NCBI RefSeq assembly: GCF_019457945.1
Contig: NZ_JAHZSU010000005.1
Span: forward strand, 22,123 to 86,122
Direction: 5' to 3'
Origin: Ornithinimicrobium laminariae
Lineage (GTDB): Bacteria > Actinomycetota > Actinomycetes > Actinomycetales > Dermatophilaceae
DNA length: 64,000 nt
This document shows, in pieces, positions 43,854 to 53,484 of the stretch. How positions within the stretch are numbered: the first letter of the stretch is position 1; every line of letters begins with the position of its first letter. The notes under the pieces are model-generated. The model made no database searches. It saw only the letters and a list, made by a program, of their open reading frames with translations, and had not been told where the DNA came from. The translations under genes and the position numbers were made by a program.

Positions 43854-45427
43854 CGGTTAATGACGTTGATTCAGGCGTGGGAGCGAGTGACCCCACGAAG
43901 CTGCCACTGTTCGCTGACGCAGGCTCAGATAGTGACTCTCGCCCGCCACGGGTGGGGCGTCGGCGTGGCTCTTTCTCCATGTCAGGTGTTGGTTCCTCAC
44001 CGGTGGCCTCAGTCCGAGAAGCTGCACGCGCTGCGTCTGCGTCAACGCGGCCGGATGTTCGGCCGGAGTCGGGAGCCGTGGGTGGTTGGGCCATCAATGA
44101 TGGCCTTGATTGGGGGATGATCGCGGCGCTTCGTCAGCAAACTGCAGACCGGCTCTCATCTGAGTTTGAAAGCCTCTTGGAGGACCGCGATGCTCAACGC
44201 GAGCGTGGGCGTGCCGTCATCCTGGACTTGTTGACGGCAGAACTGCGCGAACGGGCCCGGGCCAGCAAGGACCAATGGTCCCCAGTTGATCAAGAACGCA
44301 TCGCTCAGGCCGTCTTCGACGCGGTTTTCGGCCTGGGCCGGCTACAGCCTCTCGTTGATGACGCACAGGTCGAGAACATCATGATCAACGGTCATGACGA
44401 CGTGACGCTAGAACTGACCGGGGGCCGGGTCATTCAGGGCCCACCGGTGGCTGACACCGATGAGGAACTGATCGACTTCCTCACGTTTGTCGCGACACGT
44501 TCTGAAGTAAACGCTCGGCCTTTCTCTGCGGCGAGCCCTTTCTTGCACATGCGGTTGGACTCGGGTGCCCGGTTGGCTGCGGCTGCGTGGGTGACTCCGC
44601 GGCCACACGTTGTGATCCGCCGCCACCGGCTGACCGAGATCAGCCTGGACGACTTGGTTGATTTTGGGTCTATCTCGCCAGTGGCTGCGTCGTTTCTGCA
44701 TGCGGCTGTCGTGGCTGGCCGCTCAATCGTTGTTTCGGGGGCGCAGGGCGCTGGGAAGACGACGGCGGTACGTGCTTTGTGTGGAGCCATTCCGCGCGGG
44801 CAGGTGATTGGCACGTTCGAAACCGAGTATGAGTTGGGGCTGCACGAACTGCGGGAGAAGCACCCGCACGTGTTTGCCTGGGAGGCCCGGCCCGGCTCGG
44901 GAGAACGTACTCCAGATGGTCGCCAGTCGGGTGAGGTCACGATCAGTGAGTGCCTCGACGCGAGTTTCCGCTTCAACCTTGACCGCCAAATTGTTGGTGA
45001 GGTTCGTGGCGCTGAGGCCATGGCCATGCTGAAAGCGATGCAGTCCAGTGAGGGGTCGATCTCAACGACTCACTCCACGAACGCCGCGGGTGGCATTGAG
45101 AAGCTCGTGACGTGCGTGATGGAGAACGGTGCGCACGCCACCCATGACTACGCGGTGCGCGCCGTATCGGCGGGCATCAACTTGGTGGTGCATGCCACGA
45201 AAAAACGTTTCGTCAATGCTGATGGCAGCGAGACGGTAAAGCGGTGGATCTCAGAGATCATTGCTGTCACTCCCGGTGAGCAGCAGGTGGGCTACGCGAC
45301 CACTCACGTCTTCAAGACCCCGCCTGGGGGCACGCTGGCCAGGGCCAGCACGTTGACTGAAGAGCTGCGTGAGCTGGAAGCCTACGGGTTTGATGCCTCA
45401 GCCTTCTTTGAGGAGAGCCGCGCATGA
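43850..45427 (+). CDS. tadA: TadA/CpaF-type secretion ATPase
   Basis: A protein of 525 residues. The disordered N-terminus is about 75 residues. The CpaF N-domain follows (FDAVFGLGRLQPLVDDAQVENIMIN). The motor domain has Walker A GAQGAGKTTAVRALCG near residue 297, the Asp box and Walker B region (FNLDRQIVGEVRGAEAMAML) and the His box (STTHSTNAAGGIEKL). It hydrolyses ATP as a cytoplasmic hexamer to assemble Flp pili. It overlaps tadZ and tadB by four bases each. Confidence 0.95.
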   Translation: MTVNDVDSGVGASDPTKLPLFADAGSDSDSRPPRVGRRRGSFSMSGVGSSPVASVREAARAASASTRPDVRPESGAVGGWAINDGLDWGMIAALRQQTADRLSSEFESLLEDRDAQRERGRAVILDLLTAELRERARASKDQWSPVDQERIAQAVFDAVFGLGRLQPLVDDAQVENIMINGHDDVTLELTGGRVIQGPPVADTDEELIDFLTFVATRSEVNARPFSAASPFLHMRLDSGARLAAAAWVTPRPHVVIRRHRLTEISLDDLVDFGSISPVAASFLHAAVVAGRSIVVSGAQGAGKTTAVRALCGAIPRGQVIGTFETEYELGLHELREKHPHVFAWEARPGSGERTPDGRQSGEVTISECLDASFRFNLDRQIVGEVRGAEAMAMLKAMQSSEGSISTTHSTNAAGGIEKLVTCVMENGAHATHDYAVRAVSAGINLVVHATKKRFVNADGSETVKRWISEIIAVTPGEQQVGYATTHVFKTPPGGTLARASTLTEELRELEAYGFDASAFFEESRA

Positions 45428-46287
45428 ACCCTGCCGTGGCGGCAGTCGCCGGGGCCCTGATCACGGGGGGACTTCTCGCGATTGTGCTGGGGTCGGTCAA
45501 GCGCCCGGAGGCAGTTAAAGGTGCGGCCCCTCAGCGCCGTGGTCCGGTGGCACCCCGGGCCAGTCGCCGCAGCCAGATTCTTCTCTTGGTTGGGTTCGCG
45601 CTGGGGTTAGCCATTGCTGTGACCACGGGATGGGTCATCGCGGTCATCCTGGCTCCCGCCGCCATGGCCGGTATTCCCGTGCTGTTCGCTGCGCCCCCCG
45701 CAGGCAGAGAAGTGAAACGGCTCGAAGCGATGGAGGAATGGGTTCGATCGCTCTCTGGAGTGTTGACCTCGGGCGCGGGCCTAGAGCAGGCGCTGGCTTC
45801 TTCGCTTCGCTCGACACCCGAACTGATCCGCCCCGAAGTAACCCGGCTCGTGGGCCGGTTGCGGGGTCGGTGGAACACCGAGACTGCGCTCAAAGCATTC
45901 GCTGATGACCTGGATGACCCCACGGGTGACTTGATCGCCGCAACGTTGGTGCTGGGCGCACGTAAACGTGGCGGTGGCTTGGGCGCGGTACTCGATGGTT
46001 TGGCTGAGTCTGTGGCCAGTGATGTTCGTGCCAGGCGTGAGGTAGAAGCAGACCGGGCAAAACCGCGCAGCAATGCCCGCCTCATCACGATCATCACGGT
46101 GATCGTCCTGGGGCTCTTGGGGCTCTCGGGGGACTACGTCGCTCCCTACGGGACACCGTTTGGTCAAGTGTTGCTAGTCCTCCTTTTGACGCTGTACGTC
46201 GCGACTTTGCTCTGGATGCGCAAGATGGCAGAAGGCAAGCCCTTACCCCGGATGATTGGGTCGGCTGCCAGGCAGAGTGCGCTATGA
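45424..46287 (+). CDS. tadB: TadB-like platform membrane protein
   Basis: A protein of 287 residues. N-terminal helices (AAVAGALITGGLLAIVLGSV and ILLLVGFALGLAIAV) are followed by a cytoplasmic T2SSF domain (EEWVRSLSGVLTSGAGLEQA, TLVLGARKRGGGLGAVLDGL). C-terminal helices (LITIITVIVLGLLGLSGDYV) complete it. With TadC it forms the inner-membrane platform on which TadA acts. The gene is coupled by ATGA on both sides. Confidence 0.92.
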   Translation: MNPAVAAVAGALITGGLLAIVLGSVKRPEAVKGAAPQRRGPVAPRASRRSQILLLVGFALGLAIAVTTGWVIAVILAPAAMAGIPVLFAAPPAGREVKRLEAMEEWVRSLSGVLTSGAGLEQALASSLRSTPELIRPEVTRLVGRLRGRWNTETALKAFADDLDDPTGDLIAATLVLGARKRGGGLGAVLDGLAESVASDVRARREVEADRAKPRSNARLITIITVIVLGLLGLSGDYVAPYGTPFGQVLLVLLLTLYVATLLWMRKMAEGKPLPRMIGSAARQSAL

Positions 46288-47198
46288 GTGGTTTGCAGTT
46301 AGCGATTCTGGCTGGATCACTCACCGGTCTTGGCTTCGCCGTGGTGTTGTGGGCGCTGGTCCCGGTCTCACCTGACTTGGGTGATGTGTTGCGGCGGTTG
46401 TCTCCAGAGGGGGCGCGCATGGCGCAGCAGCAAAGGATTCAGGTTGCCGCCGGTGATGACGACTTCCGTGACTCGCTGGGCCGGTGGGCAGGTCGGGCTC
46501 TTCCCGCCCGCGTGTGGGGTGCTGTCTCTGCCCAAGACTTAGCCGTGATGCGGGTGACCCCCACCCGGTTCTACGGCGAGAAGGTCACGTTCGGGCTTCT
46601 CGGGCTGATGATCGTCCCATTCCTGTCTGGAGTGGCCTGGATTGTGGGGATCTCCCTACCCGTGTTCGTGCCTGTGCTTGGGTCTCTCTTGCTCGGAGTC
46701 GCGCTGTGGTACCTGCCCAACTACAACATCACTGATGACGCGAAAAAGGCTCGGTTGGAGTACACCCGGTCCTTGGGTGCCTTCATCGACTTGGTGGCCC
46801 TGGAGCGCAATGGCGGATCGGGACCTCGACAGTCGATGGAAGCCGCCGCTGGCGTGGGCGACTCCTGGCCGTTCAAGCGCTTGAGCGAAGAGCTGGCGCG
46901 TACCCGTTGGTCTGGTGTGACTCCGTGGGACGCGATGCGCCACCTGGGTGAAGAGCTGGGTATCCCCGAGATGCACGACTTCGCTGACATCATGCGCCTC
47001 TCTGGTGAGGACGGCGCCCAGATTTACACCATCCTGCGTGCTCGTAGTTCAAGCATGCGTGAAGCGATGCTGAGCGCACAGAAAGCCCAAGCCAACGAGA
47101 TCAGCGAGCGGATGACGCTGCCCATGTCACTGCTGGGTGTTCTGTTCCTCGTCATCCTCGTATCACCAGCCATGTTGGGCCTGTTGGCCACGGGATAG
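46284..47198 (+). CDS. tadC: TadC-like platform membrane protein
   Basis: A protein of 304 residues. Membrane helices (LAILAGSLTGLGFAVVLWAL; VTFGLLGLMIVPFLSGVAWI) precede a T2SSF domain (TRSLGAFIDLVALERNGGSG, FADIMRLSGEDGAQIY). A final helix, MSLLGVLFLVILVSPAMLGL, closes it. It is the second platform protein. It ends 74 bases before the pilin gene, which has its own ribosome site, as expected for a product needed in larger amounts. Confidence 0.92.
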   Translation: MSGLQLAILAGSLTGLGFAVVLWALVPVSPDLGDVLRRLSPEGARMAQQQRIQVAAGDDDFRDSLGRWAGRALPARVWGAVSAQDLAVMRVTPTRFYGEKVTFGLLGLMIVPFLSGVAWIVGISLPVFVPVLGSLLLGVALWYLPNYNITDDAKKARLEYTRSLGAFIDLVALERNGGSGPRQSMEAAAGVGDSWPFKRLSEELARTRWSGVTPWDAMRHLGEELGIPEMHDFADIMRLSGEDGAQIYTILRARSSSMREAMLSAQKAQANEISERMTLPMSLLGVLFLVILVSPAMLGLLATG

Positions 47199-47272
47199 GA
47201 GGAGACAAGCCTACCAATAAGAAGATCACGTTTTTCACAACTCAACACAAACACCATCAGAAAGGCGCTCTC

Positions 47273-47473
47273 ATGCGTAGAAGCATCATCAACTGGCACA
47301 CTCTTGTCTCAGCCCGCACGGCCCACGTTCGGCAGTTGCTCAGCGAAGACCGCGAACGCGGGTCCTTCTCTGTTGAGGTGGTCGTCATGGCCACCGTTCT
47401 GGCCGCCTTGGCCCTCGCTATTGGTGCCGCCCTGCTGGCCTGGGCGACTGGCAAGCTTGGCTCCTTGGGCTGA
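47273..47473 (+). CDS. Flp-type pilin-like protein
   Basis: A protein of 66 residues; AGAAAGG lies 8 bases before the ATG. A basic leader of about 30 residues is followed by GSFSVEVVVMATVLAALALA, a class III signal with Glu five residues into the hydrophobic helix, as in Flp pilins after prepilin peptidase cleavage. It is the probable major pilin. No prepilin peptidase (TadV) gene is in the window, so processing would depend on a gene elsewhere. It overlaps the next gene by one base (TGATG). Confidence 0.82.
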   Translation: MRRSIINWHTLVSARTAHVRQLLSEDRERGSFSVEVVVMATVLAALALAIGAALLAWATGKLGSLG

Positions 47474-47898
47474 TGAAGAATCGTCGAGCAGGGCGTGGTT
47501 GGTTGCCCCGTGGCACGCGGGGCAACCAACCAACCGATCGAGGGTCCGTGACGATCGAAACGGTCATTATGCTCCCGGTCATCTTCTTGCTCATGTTCGC
47601 CGCCCTTCAAGCGGGTCTGTGGTTCCACGCCCGCTCAGTCGCCCTCGGCGCGGCCCAAGAAGGTGCCAGAGTTGCCAGTGCCGAACAGGGCACGGGTTCA
47701 TCTGGGCAGGCCGCAGCCCTTGACTTCATCGTCGATGCGGGTGGTTCAGGTGTCCTCGATGGCTACGGCGTCAGCGGGTCGCGCGGCGGGACCGAGGCAT
47801 CGTTCACGGTGACCGGTGAGGCACAAAGTGTTTTCCCTGGGTGGGCACCCACCATCAGCCAGTCAGCGACTCGACCCGTGGAACGGATCACTGGATGA
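47473..47898 (+). CDS. tadE: TadE-like minor pilin
   Basis: A protein of 141 residues. After a short leader comes DRGSVTIETVIMLPVIFLLM, the TadE helix with its Glu, then FAALQAGLWFHARSVALGAA. A small extracytoplasmic domain follows (ASFTVTGEAQSVFPGW). TadE-like proteins are processed pseudopilins that prime or cap the pilus. It is coupled to the next TadE-like gene by a 4-base overlap. Confidence 0.88.
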   Translation: MKNRRAGRGWLPRGTRGNQPTDRGSVTIETVIMLPVIFLLMFAALQAGLWFHARSVALGAAQEGARVASAEQGTGSSGQAAALDFIVDAGGSGVLDGYGVSGSRGGTEASFTVTGEAQSVFPGWAPTISQSATRPVERITG

Positions 47899-48332
47899 AC
47901 GCTATGGGCTCAGATCGTGAGCGGGGATCGGTCACTGTTGAAGCTGTTCTCTTGGCTCCGGCTGTGCTCGTGCTGGTCTTTCTGGTCATCTTCGGTGGGA
48001 GGTGGGCTATTGCTCAGCAAGCGGTTGAAGCAGCTGCTTCAGAAGCCGCCCGAGCCGCGTCCATTGCGCGCTCACCAGGAGAGGCCAATGGGTCTGCGTC
48101 GGCCATGGCCGGGACCAGCCTCTCAGAGCAGAACGTTCGGTGTTCTTCCCAGTCAGTAGGGGTCGACACCTCCGGATTCGGGGCGCCAGTAGGAACGGCA
48201 GCGCAAGTATCTGTCACCGTCACCTGCGTGGTCGACATGAGTGACCTGGCTGCCCCCGGCATACCGGGTGCACGCACGTTGACGGCGACCATGAGCTCAC
48301 CGCTAGACACCTACCGAGGTAGGCAAGGATGA
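47895..48332 (+). CDS. Second TadE/TadF-like minor pilin
   Basis: A protein of 145 residues; the ATG at 47895 overlaps the previous TGA. DRERGSVTVEAVLLAPAVLV is the processed helix; WAIAQQAVEAAASEAARAAS follows as an amphipathic segment. Two Cys in the extracytoplasmic part (VRCSSQS and VTCVVDM) may form a disulfide. It is a minor pseudopilin of the same assembly. Confidence 0.85.
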   Translation: MNAMGSDRERGSVTVEAVLLAPAVLVLVFLVIFGGRWAIAQQAVEAAASEAARAASIARSPGEANGSASAMAGTSLSEQNVRCSSQSVGVDTSGFGAPVGTAAQVSVTVTCVVDMSDLAAPGIPGARTLTATMSSPLDTYRGRQG

Positions 48333-48763
48333 GCGCCATCCGCACGCCCCATCAAGCAGAACGGGGGTCCATCTCAGTCTTCGCGATTTTGATGGTGACA
48401 ACCGTTCTCCTCATGGTCGGGCTCGCCGTCGACGTCTCAGGCCAGATTCACTCCATGCAAGAAGCCCGCAGCGTAGCCCGAGAAGTCGCCCGTGCTGGGG
48501 GCCAGGAGATCGAAGTCTCGTCCGCGTTGCGGGGACAAAGCGTGAAGGCCGATCCCGCCGCCGCCGCAGCAGCAGCCAACGCATATCTCAGTGCGGCCGG
48601 TGTCTCAGGGTCGGCCTCAATCTCTGGGCCAGACACGATCAGCGTCGCCGTCACGACTACCTACGACACCAAGTTCTTGGGCGTCATCGGCATCGGCTCC
48701 TTGTCAGCCACCGGTGAAGCCGAGGCTCGCATCACACAATCCTTAGGGGGAGTAGAACAGTGA
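48329..48763 (+). CDS. TadG-like pilus assembly protein
   Basis: A protein of 144 residues. ERGSISVFAILMVTTVLLMV and GLAVDVSGQIHSMQEARSVA form the N-terminal helix of the TadG/Flp-pilus-assembly family. The extracytoplasmic part ends TYDTKFLGVIGIGSLSATGE. Large TadG proteins carry a von Willebrand domain; this one is short and lacks it, as is usual in actinobacterial clusters. It overlaps the preceding and following genes by four bases each. Confidence 0.82.
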   Translation: MSAIRTPHQAERGSISVFAILMVTTVLLMVGLAVDVSGQIHSMQEARSVAREVARAGGQEIEVSSALRGQSVKADPAAAAAAANAYLSAAGVSGSASISGPDTISVAVTTTYDTKFLGVIGIGSLSATGEAEARITQSLGGVEQ

Positions 48764-51700
48764 GACTACGACAACGCCTGGTGGGAGCCCTGGCCGCGCT
48801 CGGTTTGCTCGCCATCCTGGTAGGGACACCAGTTTTGCTGCTCGCGTTGGGGGCCAATCCTTTCCCTGCCAGCGTGCCCTCCCTGGATGAGGCCCGCGCT
48901 GCACTCTTAAGCCCTGACGATGGAACACTGGTCCTGGGCGTTCTGAAACTGATTGCCTGGGTTGCCTGGCTCGCCTTAGCGGTCATCATCGTCGTAGAGA
49001 TCGCCGCACAAATCAGGGGGATGCGCGCGCCCACTCTGCCGGGACTTTCCCTGCCACAGTCTGCCGTGCGCCCGCTGGTCAGTACCGCCCTCGCTTTGTT
49101 CATCCTCGCCCCTGCCATCGCCCAAACCTCGATGGCTACTGTTGCGCCCGCTGCAGGGGCAACAGAATCAGCGTCGGTGCAACAGCCCTTACCGCAGGCA
49201 GTTCCAGAAGCGCCCGCCACAGAAGCGCCCGCCACAAGGGCGCTGACCAGTGAGAATAAGCAGCAAGCGGCCCCCGCCCAGACGTACACCGTGCAGACGG
49301 GAGATTCGCTGTGGTCTATCGCTGAACAGCACCTGGGCGAGGGCAGAGAGTATCCACGTATCGCTGAACTGAACCAGGACGTTCTGTCTGGGGGAGGGGA
49401 TTGGCTTTTTCCCGGCATGGAACTGCGACTGCCCGAAGACATCACTCCGACTGAGTCGGTCGCTGAAGGCCGGAGTGTCGTCGTTGAAGAAGGCGACACG
49501 TTGATCGGTCTCGCTGATCAGCACCTGGGCGATATGGACAGGTGGGTCGAACTATTCGAAGCCAGCAAGAACCTAGAGCAGCTAGATGGCCAACGCCTGA
49601 GCGACCCCAACGTGTTGCAACCCGGGTGGGTGATTGCGCTACCCACCGGCGCACCGTCTGCGGCAACACCCCTGACAACAGAGAATCCCGAAAGAGTTGT
49701 TGAACCGGTCACGCAGAGCGACGCCACTCAGGCCGCAGAGCAAACAAAAGCAGCAGCGGTCAGCGTGGCAGGTGCCGGGCCGATCGCTGGCACAACCGCG
49801 GCCCTCGACGTGGCCACTGCAGCGCAGCAGGCTGGGGCGGTAATTCAGGCAGAAGCCGCAGACCTGGAAGCTGGAGCACGCGGCGATGTCAGCGAGCAGG
49901 ACCAAAGCGGCTGGGTTGTGGCAGGTCTGACCGGGGCCGGAGTGGTGCTCGGGGCAGGGGCCTTCCTCGCTCTCGTCGCACGGCGCCGGGGTCAGTTCCG
50001 CCACCGCAACCCTGGCCGGGCTATCGCCACGCCTGACCCGGTGCTGGACCCCGTCGTGAAGACTCTCGAAACCGTGGGCCCCTCAGCCGCAGCCACCGTG
50101 CAAGGTTTAGATGACACGTTGCGGCGCCTTGGTGCCACGTACCGAGACGCCCAAGAGCCGCTCCCGGTTCTTGCCGCGGTCGAACTAGCAAAGTCGGGTC
50201 TGACTCTGCACTTGTCTGAGCCTGCAGAACTCTTGGGGGAGTCGTGGGTATGTACCGATGACCGCCTGCACTGGCGGCTACCCACCGGCACACCGCTTGA
50301 AGAGGTAGGGCCATTCGAGGATGATCTCCCGGCACCTTTTCCGCTGTTGGTATCGATCGGTGCCGATGATGACGGGACAGTGTGGCTCCTCAACTTTGAG
50401 GACCTCGAAGTCAACATCGTTGGAGACGCCGACTACGCCCAAGACTTTGCCCGCTACATCGCGGCCGAGATCGCGGTGAACCCTTGGTCTGTGGGGGTTC
50501 AACTTGATCTGGTTAGCGTGGCCGAAGAAGTGGTCCCCATGAACCCTGCCCGGTTGCGGGTTGGTGACCTGAATAGTCTCGGTGATGCCGTGGCCGGTGT
50601 GGTCGGCGTGATCGACCGGCTAGGGGCAGATGGTGACGCGGTCACAGCCCGCGCGACGCACCAGGGTGATGACACGTGGCCAGCCCGCATGATTCTGATG
50701 GACGGGAACCAAGCGACCAGCCGTGAAGCTGAGCAACTCACTAGCCTGTTGGCCGAGCACGCTGGCCGAACATCGGCCTCGGTCGTCATCCAGGGCGAAG
50801 GCAGCAGTTCTCACGCTGTGGTGTTGGAAGCAACGGCAGAAGGTCGCGTTGTGATGCCAGCCTCGGGCCTCGACTTGGTCATCGTCGGTCTGACCGAAGA
50901 TGAAGCCAAAGGCTGCGCAACACTATTGGCGCAGGGCGAGGCCATCGAAGATGTCCCCATGCCCCTACCCCAGACCGGGGCCGATGATAGGGGCTGGCGG
51001 GCCTGGGCTGACGCGGCCGGTGCGCTGCGCCCCGAGCACACCGTGCCCAGGGGCGAGGACCACCACGAAGAAGAAACAGCCTCTCTCCTTGACGCTGAGG
51101 ACCAGGCCTACGTCAGCACCGCAGCGACCACAGCCCAGGACTTGGAATCGTTGGCTCGCCCAGTCCCGGTCAGCGTGCGGGACTCGGTCAATGAGGCCGA
51201 CCCTGGTTTAGAAACCGATCTTTCTGCCTGGTGGGACGAAGACACCAACCTTCCGCGTCTGCAGATGCTGGGCCCGGTGCACGCCCAAACCCGAGGGACC
51301 CCACGGGCGGACCGCAAGCCCTATCTCACTGAAATGGTGGCCTATCTCGTGCTGCGCCCCCAGGGCGCTACCTCCGAAGAAACGGCCGAGGCCTTCAGCA
51401 TCACGCCCGCGAAATGCCGTGACTACGTAGCCAAATGCAGGTCCTGGTTAGGCACGAACCCGCGCACCGGTGAACCTCACCTTCCGCACGCGCAGAAAGC
51501 GCCCGCAGCAAAATTACGCGGTGGCAGCGTTTACCAAACTCTCGATGTCCTCAACGACGTTGACCTGTTCCGCCGGCTCAGGGTCCGCGGCGAAGCCCGC
51601 GGCGGCAACGAGGGCATCGAAGATTTGAAGGCGGCACTTTCCCTAGTCCAAGGCCGGCCATTCTCCCAATTACGCCCTGGAGGGTGGGCCTGGCTCTTTG

Positions 51701-52029
51701 AAGGAGACCGAGTCGATCAACACATGATCTGCGCGATCGTTGACGTGGCTCACCTCATCTCCACCCACGGCATTGAAAGTGGGGACCTGAAAGGCGCTCG
51801 GTGGGCCGCAGAAACAGCGACCCTGGCGGCGCCACACGAAGAAATCCCCACCCTGGATCTGGCGGCCATCGCTGTGGCGGAAGGACGAAAAGCGGAGGCA
51901 GCCCGAAAGCTCAACGATGACGTGTGCAACAGGGTCGATGACGACGACTCAGTCCCGGCCGCACTACCCATCCGGACTCAGCAAATCTTGGACAACCACG
52001 ACTGGCTCGACCAGCGTGAGGTCAGCTAA
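48760..52029 (+). CDS. LysM-BTAD multidomain membrane protein
   Basis: A protein of 1089 residues; GTG at 48760 overlaps the previous TGA. It has three membrane helices in the first 130 residues, then two LysM domains outside (QTYTVQTGDSLWSIAEQHLG near 172 and VVVEEGDTLIGLADQHLGDM near 238). Another helix at about 385-405 (VVAGLTGAGVVLGAGAFLAL) leads into a large cytoplasmic part that ends in a bacterial transcriptional activator domain (GNEGIEDLKAALSLVQGRPF, YVAKCRSWLG). LysM binds peptidoglycan; BTAD occurs in SARP regulators, but no OmpR-type DNA-binding domain is evident. It may link wall contact to intracellular control of the pilus. Such proteins recur after actinobacterial tad genes. 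Confidence 0.85.
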   Translation: MRLRQRLVGALAALGLLAILVGTPVLLLALGANPFPASVPSLDEARAALLSPDDGTLVLGVLKLIAWVAWLALAVIIVVEIAAQIRGMRAPTLPGLSLPQSAVRPLVSTALALFILAPAIAQTSMATVAPAAGATESASVQQPLPQAVPEAPATEAPATRALTSENKQQAAPAQTYTVQTGDSLWSIAEQHLGEGREYPRIAELNQDVLSGGGDWLFPGMELRLPEDITPTESVAEGRSVVVEEGDTLIGLADQHLGDMDRWVELFEASKNLEQLDGQRLSDPNVLQPGWVIALPTGAPSAATPLTTENPERVVEPVTQSDATQAAEQTKAAAVSVAGAGPIAGTTAALDVATAAQQAGAVIQAEAADLEAGARGDVSEQDQSGWVVAGLTGAGVVLGAGAFLALVARRRGQFRHRNPGRAIATPDPVLDPVVKTLETVGPSAAATVQGLDDTLRRLGATYRDAQEPLPVLAAVELAKSGLTLHLSEPAELLGESWVCTDDRLHWRLPTGTPLEEVGPFEDDLPAPFPLLVSIGADDDGTVWLLNFEDLEVNIVGDADYAQDFARYIAAEIAVNPWSVGVQLDLVSVAEEVVPMNPARLRVGDLNSLGDAVAGVVGVIDRLGADGDAVTARATHQGDDTWPARMILMDGNQATSREAEQLTSLLAEHAGRTSASVVIQGEGSSSHAVVLEATAEGRVVMPASGLDLVIVGLTEDEAKGCATLLAQGEAIEDVPMPLPQTGADDRGWRAWADAAGALRPEHTVPRGEDHHEEETASLLDAEDQAYVSTAATTAQDLESLARPVPVSVRDSVNEADPGLETDLSAWWDEDTNLPRLQMLGPVHAQTRGTPRADRKPYLTEMVAYLVLRPQGATSEETAEAFSITPAKCRDYVAKCRSWLGTNPRTGEPHLPHAQKAPAAKLRGGSVYQTLDVLNDVDLFRRLRVRGEARGGNEGIEDLKAALSLVQGRPFSQLRPGGWAWLFEGDRVDQHMICAIVDVAHLISTHGIESGDLKGARWAAETATLAAPHEEIPTLDLAAIAVAEGRKAEAARKLNDDVCNRVDDDDSVPAALPIRTQQILDNHDWLDQREVS

Positions 52030-52241
52030 TACCCAAGCACGAAGGCATACCGCCGAAGGTGCAGAGGGGGTCGCGAGTTTGGCTGATATTCCACAGCCCG
52101 GACAGTTCGTGGCGGATTTCCACAGGTATTGAGAAGTTCTCCTGGCCCAAATTGAGGCTGCGAGAGAATGAAGTGACCTTGGCGGCTGCCCGCTCTGGCT
52201 TCAGGTAAGTGGATGTCACAGTGCGAAACAGGAGGACATGA

Positions 52242-52541
52242 ATGGCTGAGATTGGGACGCCACAGGAGTACGTAACCTACAGCGACACCGTGTTGTACGA
52301 CGTGTTTTATGAGTCGGGGACGATGCTTGGCGGCAAGTTGCAGGCGTGCATGAGGGCCGCGGAAGCGATCGGTGATGTGGGGGCGATCGCCGATTTCAAG
52401 GCTGAGTCAATTGCCGCACGTCAACGCCGAGCCGCGGTGGATGCCTACGACCGCGATGAACAAGTTCGGGTGATGATCGAGTTTCAAACCCGCCGAGTCG
52501 AGCTAAAAACGGTGCTGGAGCGTTTGCGTTCTGATGGCTGA
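52242..52541 (+). CDS. Candidate antitoxin of a zeta-type system
   Basis: A protein of 99 residues, mainly helical and acidic (DVGAIADFKAESIAARQRRA, DEQVRVMIEFQTRRVELKTV). AGGAGG lies 5 to 6 bases before the ATG at 52242. It overlaps the zeta-toxin-like gene by 8 bases, the usual antitoxin-first order. It does not look like the classical epsilon or PezA proteins. The antitoxin role is inferred from position and size only. Confidence 0.65.
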   Translation: MAEIGTPQEYVTYSDTVLYDVFYESGTMLGGKLQACMRAAEAIGDVGAIADFKAESIAARQRRAAVDAYDRDEQVRVMIEFQTRRVELKTVLERLRSDG

Positions 52542-53484
52542 AAGCTTCATCGATGAGGCTGAACTTGGCCGTATCTGGCGCGAACGAGTTCGCGATGAAG
52601 TGTTCGCTGTAGCCAGTGTGACTGGACCAGCTGTGACAGTTCTTTTGGGTGGCTAGCCTGGTGCGGGTAAGACTCGTGCGGGGATGCAAGCGCAGAATAT
52701 GCACCCGGGACAGAGGGTTGTTCCAATCGTGGGCGATGACTTCCGGCAGTTCCATCCTGATTACGACGACTTGTTGGAGTCTGATCCGTTGCGGATGCCG
52801 GATGTGACAGCGGGGGCTGCTGGTCGGTGGATTCAAATGTCGGTGGACCATGCGAACACTCAACAGTTCTCCAGTCTGATCGAGGGCACGTGGCGATCCC
52901 CGAACGTGCCGTTGGATGGTGCTCGCCTAGCGAAAGAGCACGGCCGTGAGGTCCACGCGATTGTGGTGGCCGTTCCAGCGAAGGTCTCGAGACTGTCCAC
53001 GTTAGAAAGGTTCTACACCGATGCTGACGCTGGCCGACCAGCACGGTGGACACCCCCGACAGCGCACGACCAAACGGTCGCTCACTTGCCTTCGACCGTT
53101 TGCACGGTTGCGGGCAGTCAGGATGTCGACAGGTTCACCGTCGTTGACCGCTCGGGGGAGGTTCTGTTTGATCAGCAGGGGTGGACACCAGGGCGTGGAC
53201 AGGCGGCGAGAGAAGCATTCAACGCGACGTTCGACCGGCCACTGACAGTGCAAGAATCCCGAGACTTCCGCCTCACCGCAACCAGAGTGATCGGGTCCCA
53301 CGAACGACACACTCAAGGCATCTCCAGTGCGGATGAGGCCATAAGCCAGGTAGGTACCACAGCGGATGCGTTGGCCACCATCGCTCAACGAACTCAGCCA
53401 TCGAACCGCAGCCCGGGCGCTCAAGAAGCCAGATTGAGTATTACTCCAGCCCGAGCGGATCGAGACCCCGGCCCGACTCGCTAG
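52534..53484 (+). pseudogene. Zeta-type toxin kinase with an amber codon in the P-loop
   Basis: The frame from ATG at 52534 encodes a zeta/PezT-like UDP-GlcNAc kinase. It has TVTVLLGG, then TAG at 52654-52656, then PGAGKTRAGMQAQN, so the stop stands where Walker A normally has Gln (GGQPGAGKT). CAG to TAG is a single change. The remaining 276 codons are intact: VVPIVGDDFRQFHPDYDDLL (catalytic Asp region), FSSLIEGTWRSP and HAIVVAVP. The longer-than-usual C-terminus is Ser/Pro/Arg-rich. Internal starts would lack the P-loop, so the toxin should be inactive unless the stop is suppressed or is a sequencing error. Confidence 0.82.

Noticed and set aside
52684..53484. Shorter intact zeta-toxin frame from an internal ATG
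   Set aside because: It would begin after the P-loop and could not bind ATP, so it is treated as part of a broken gene.
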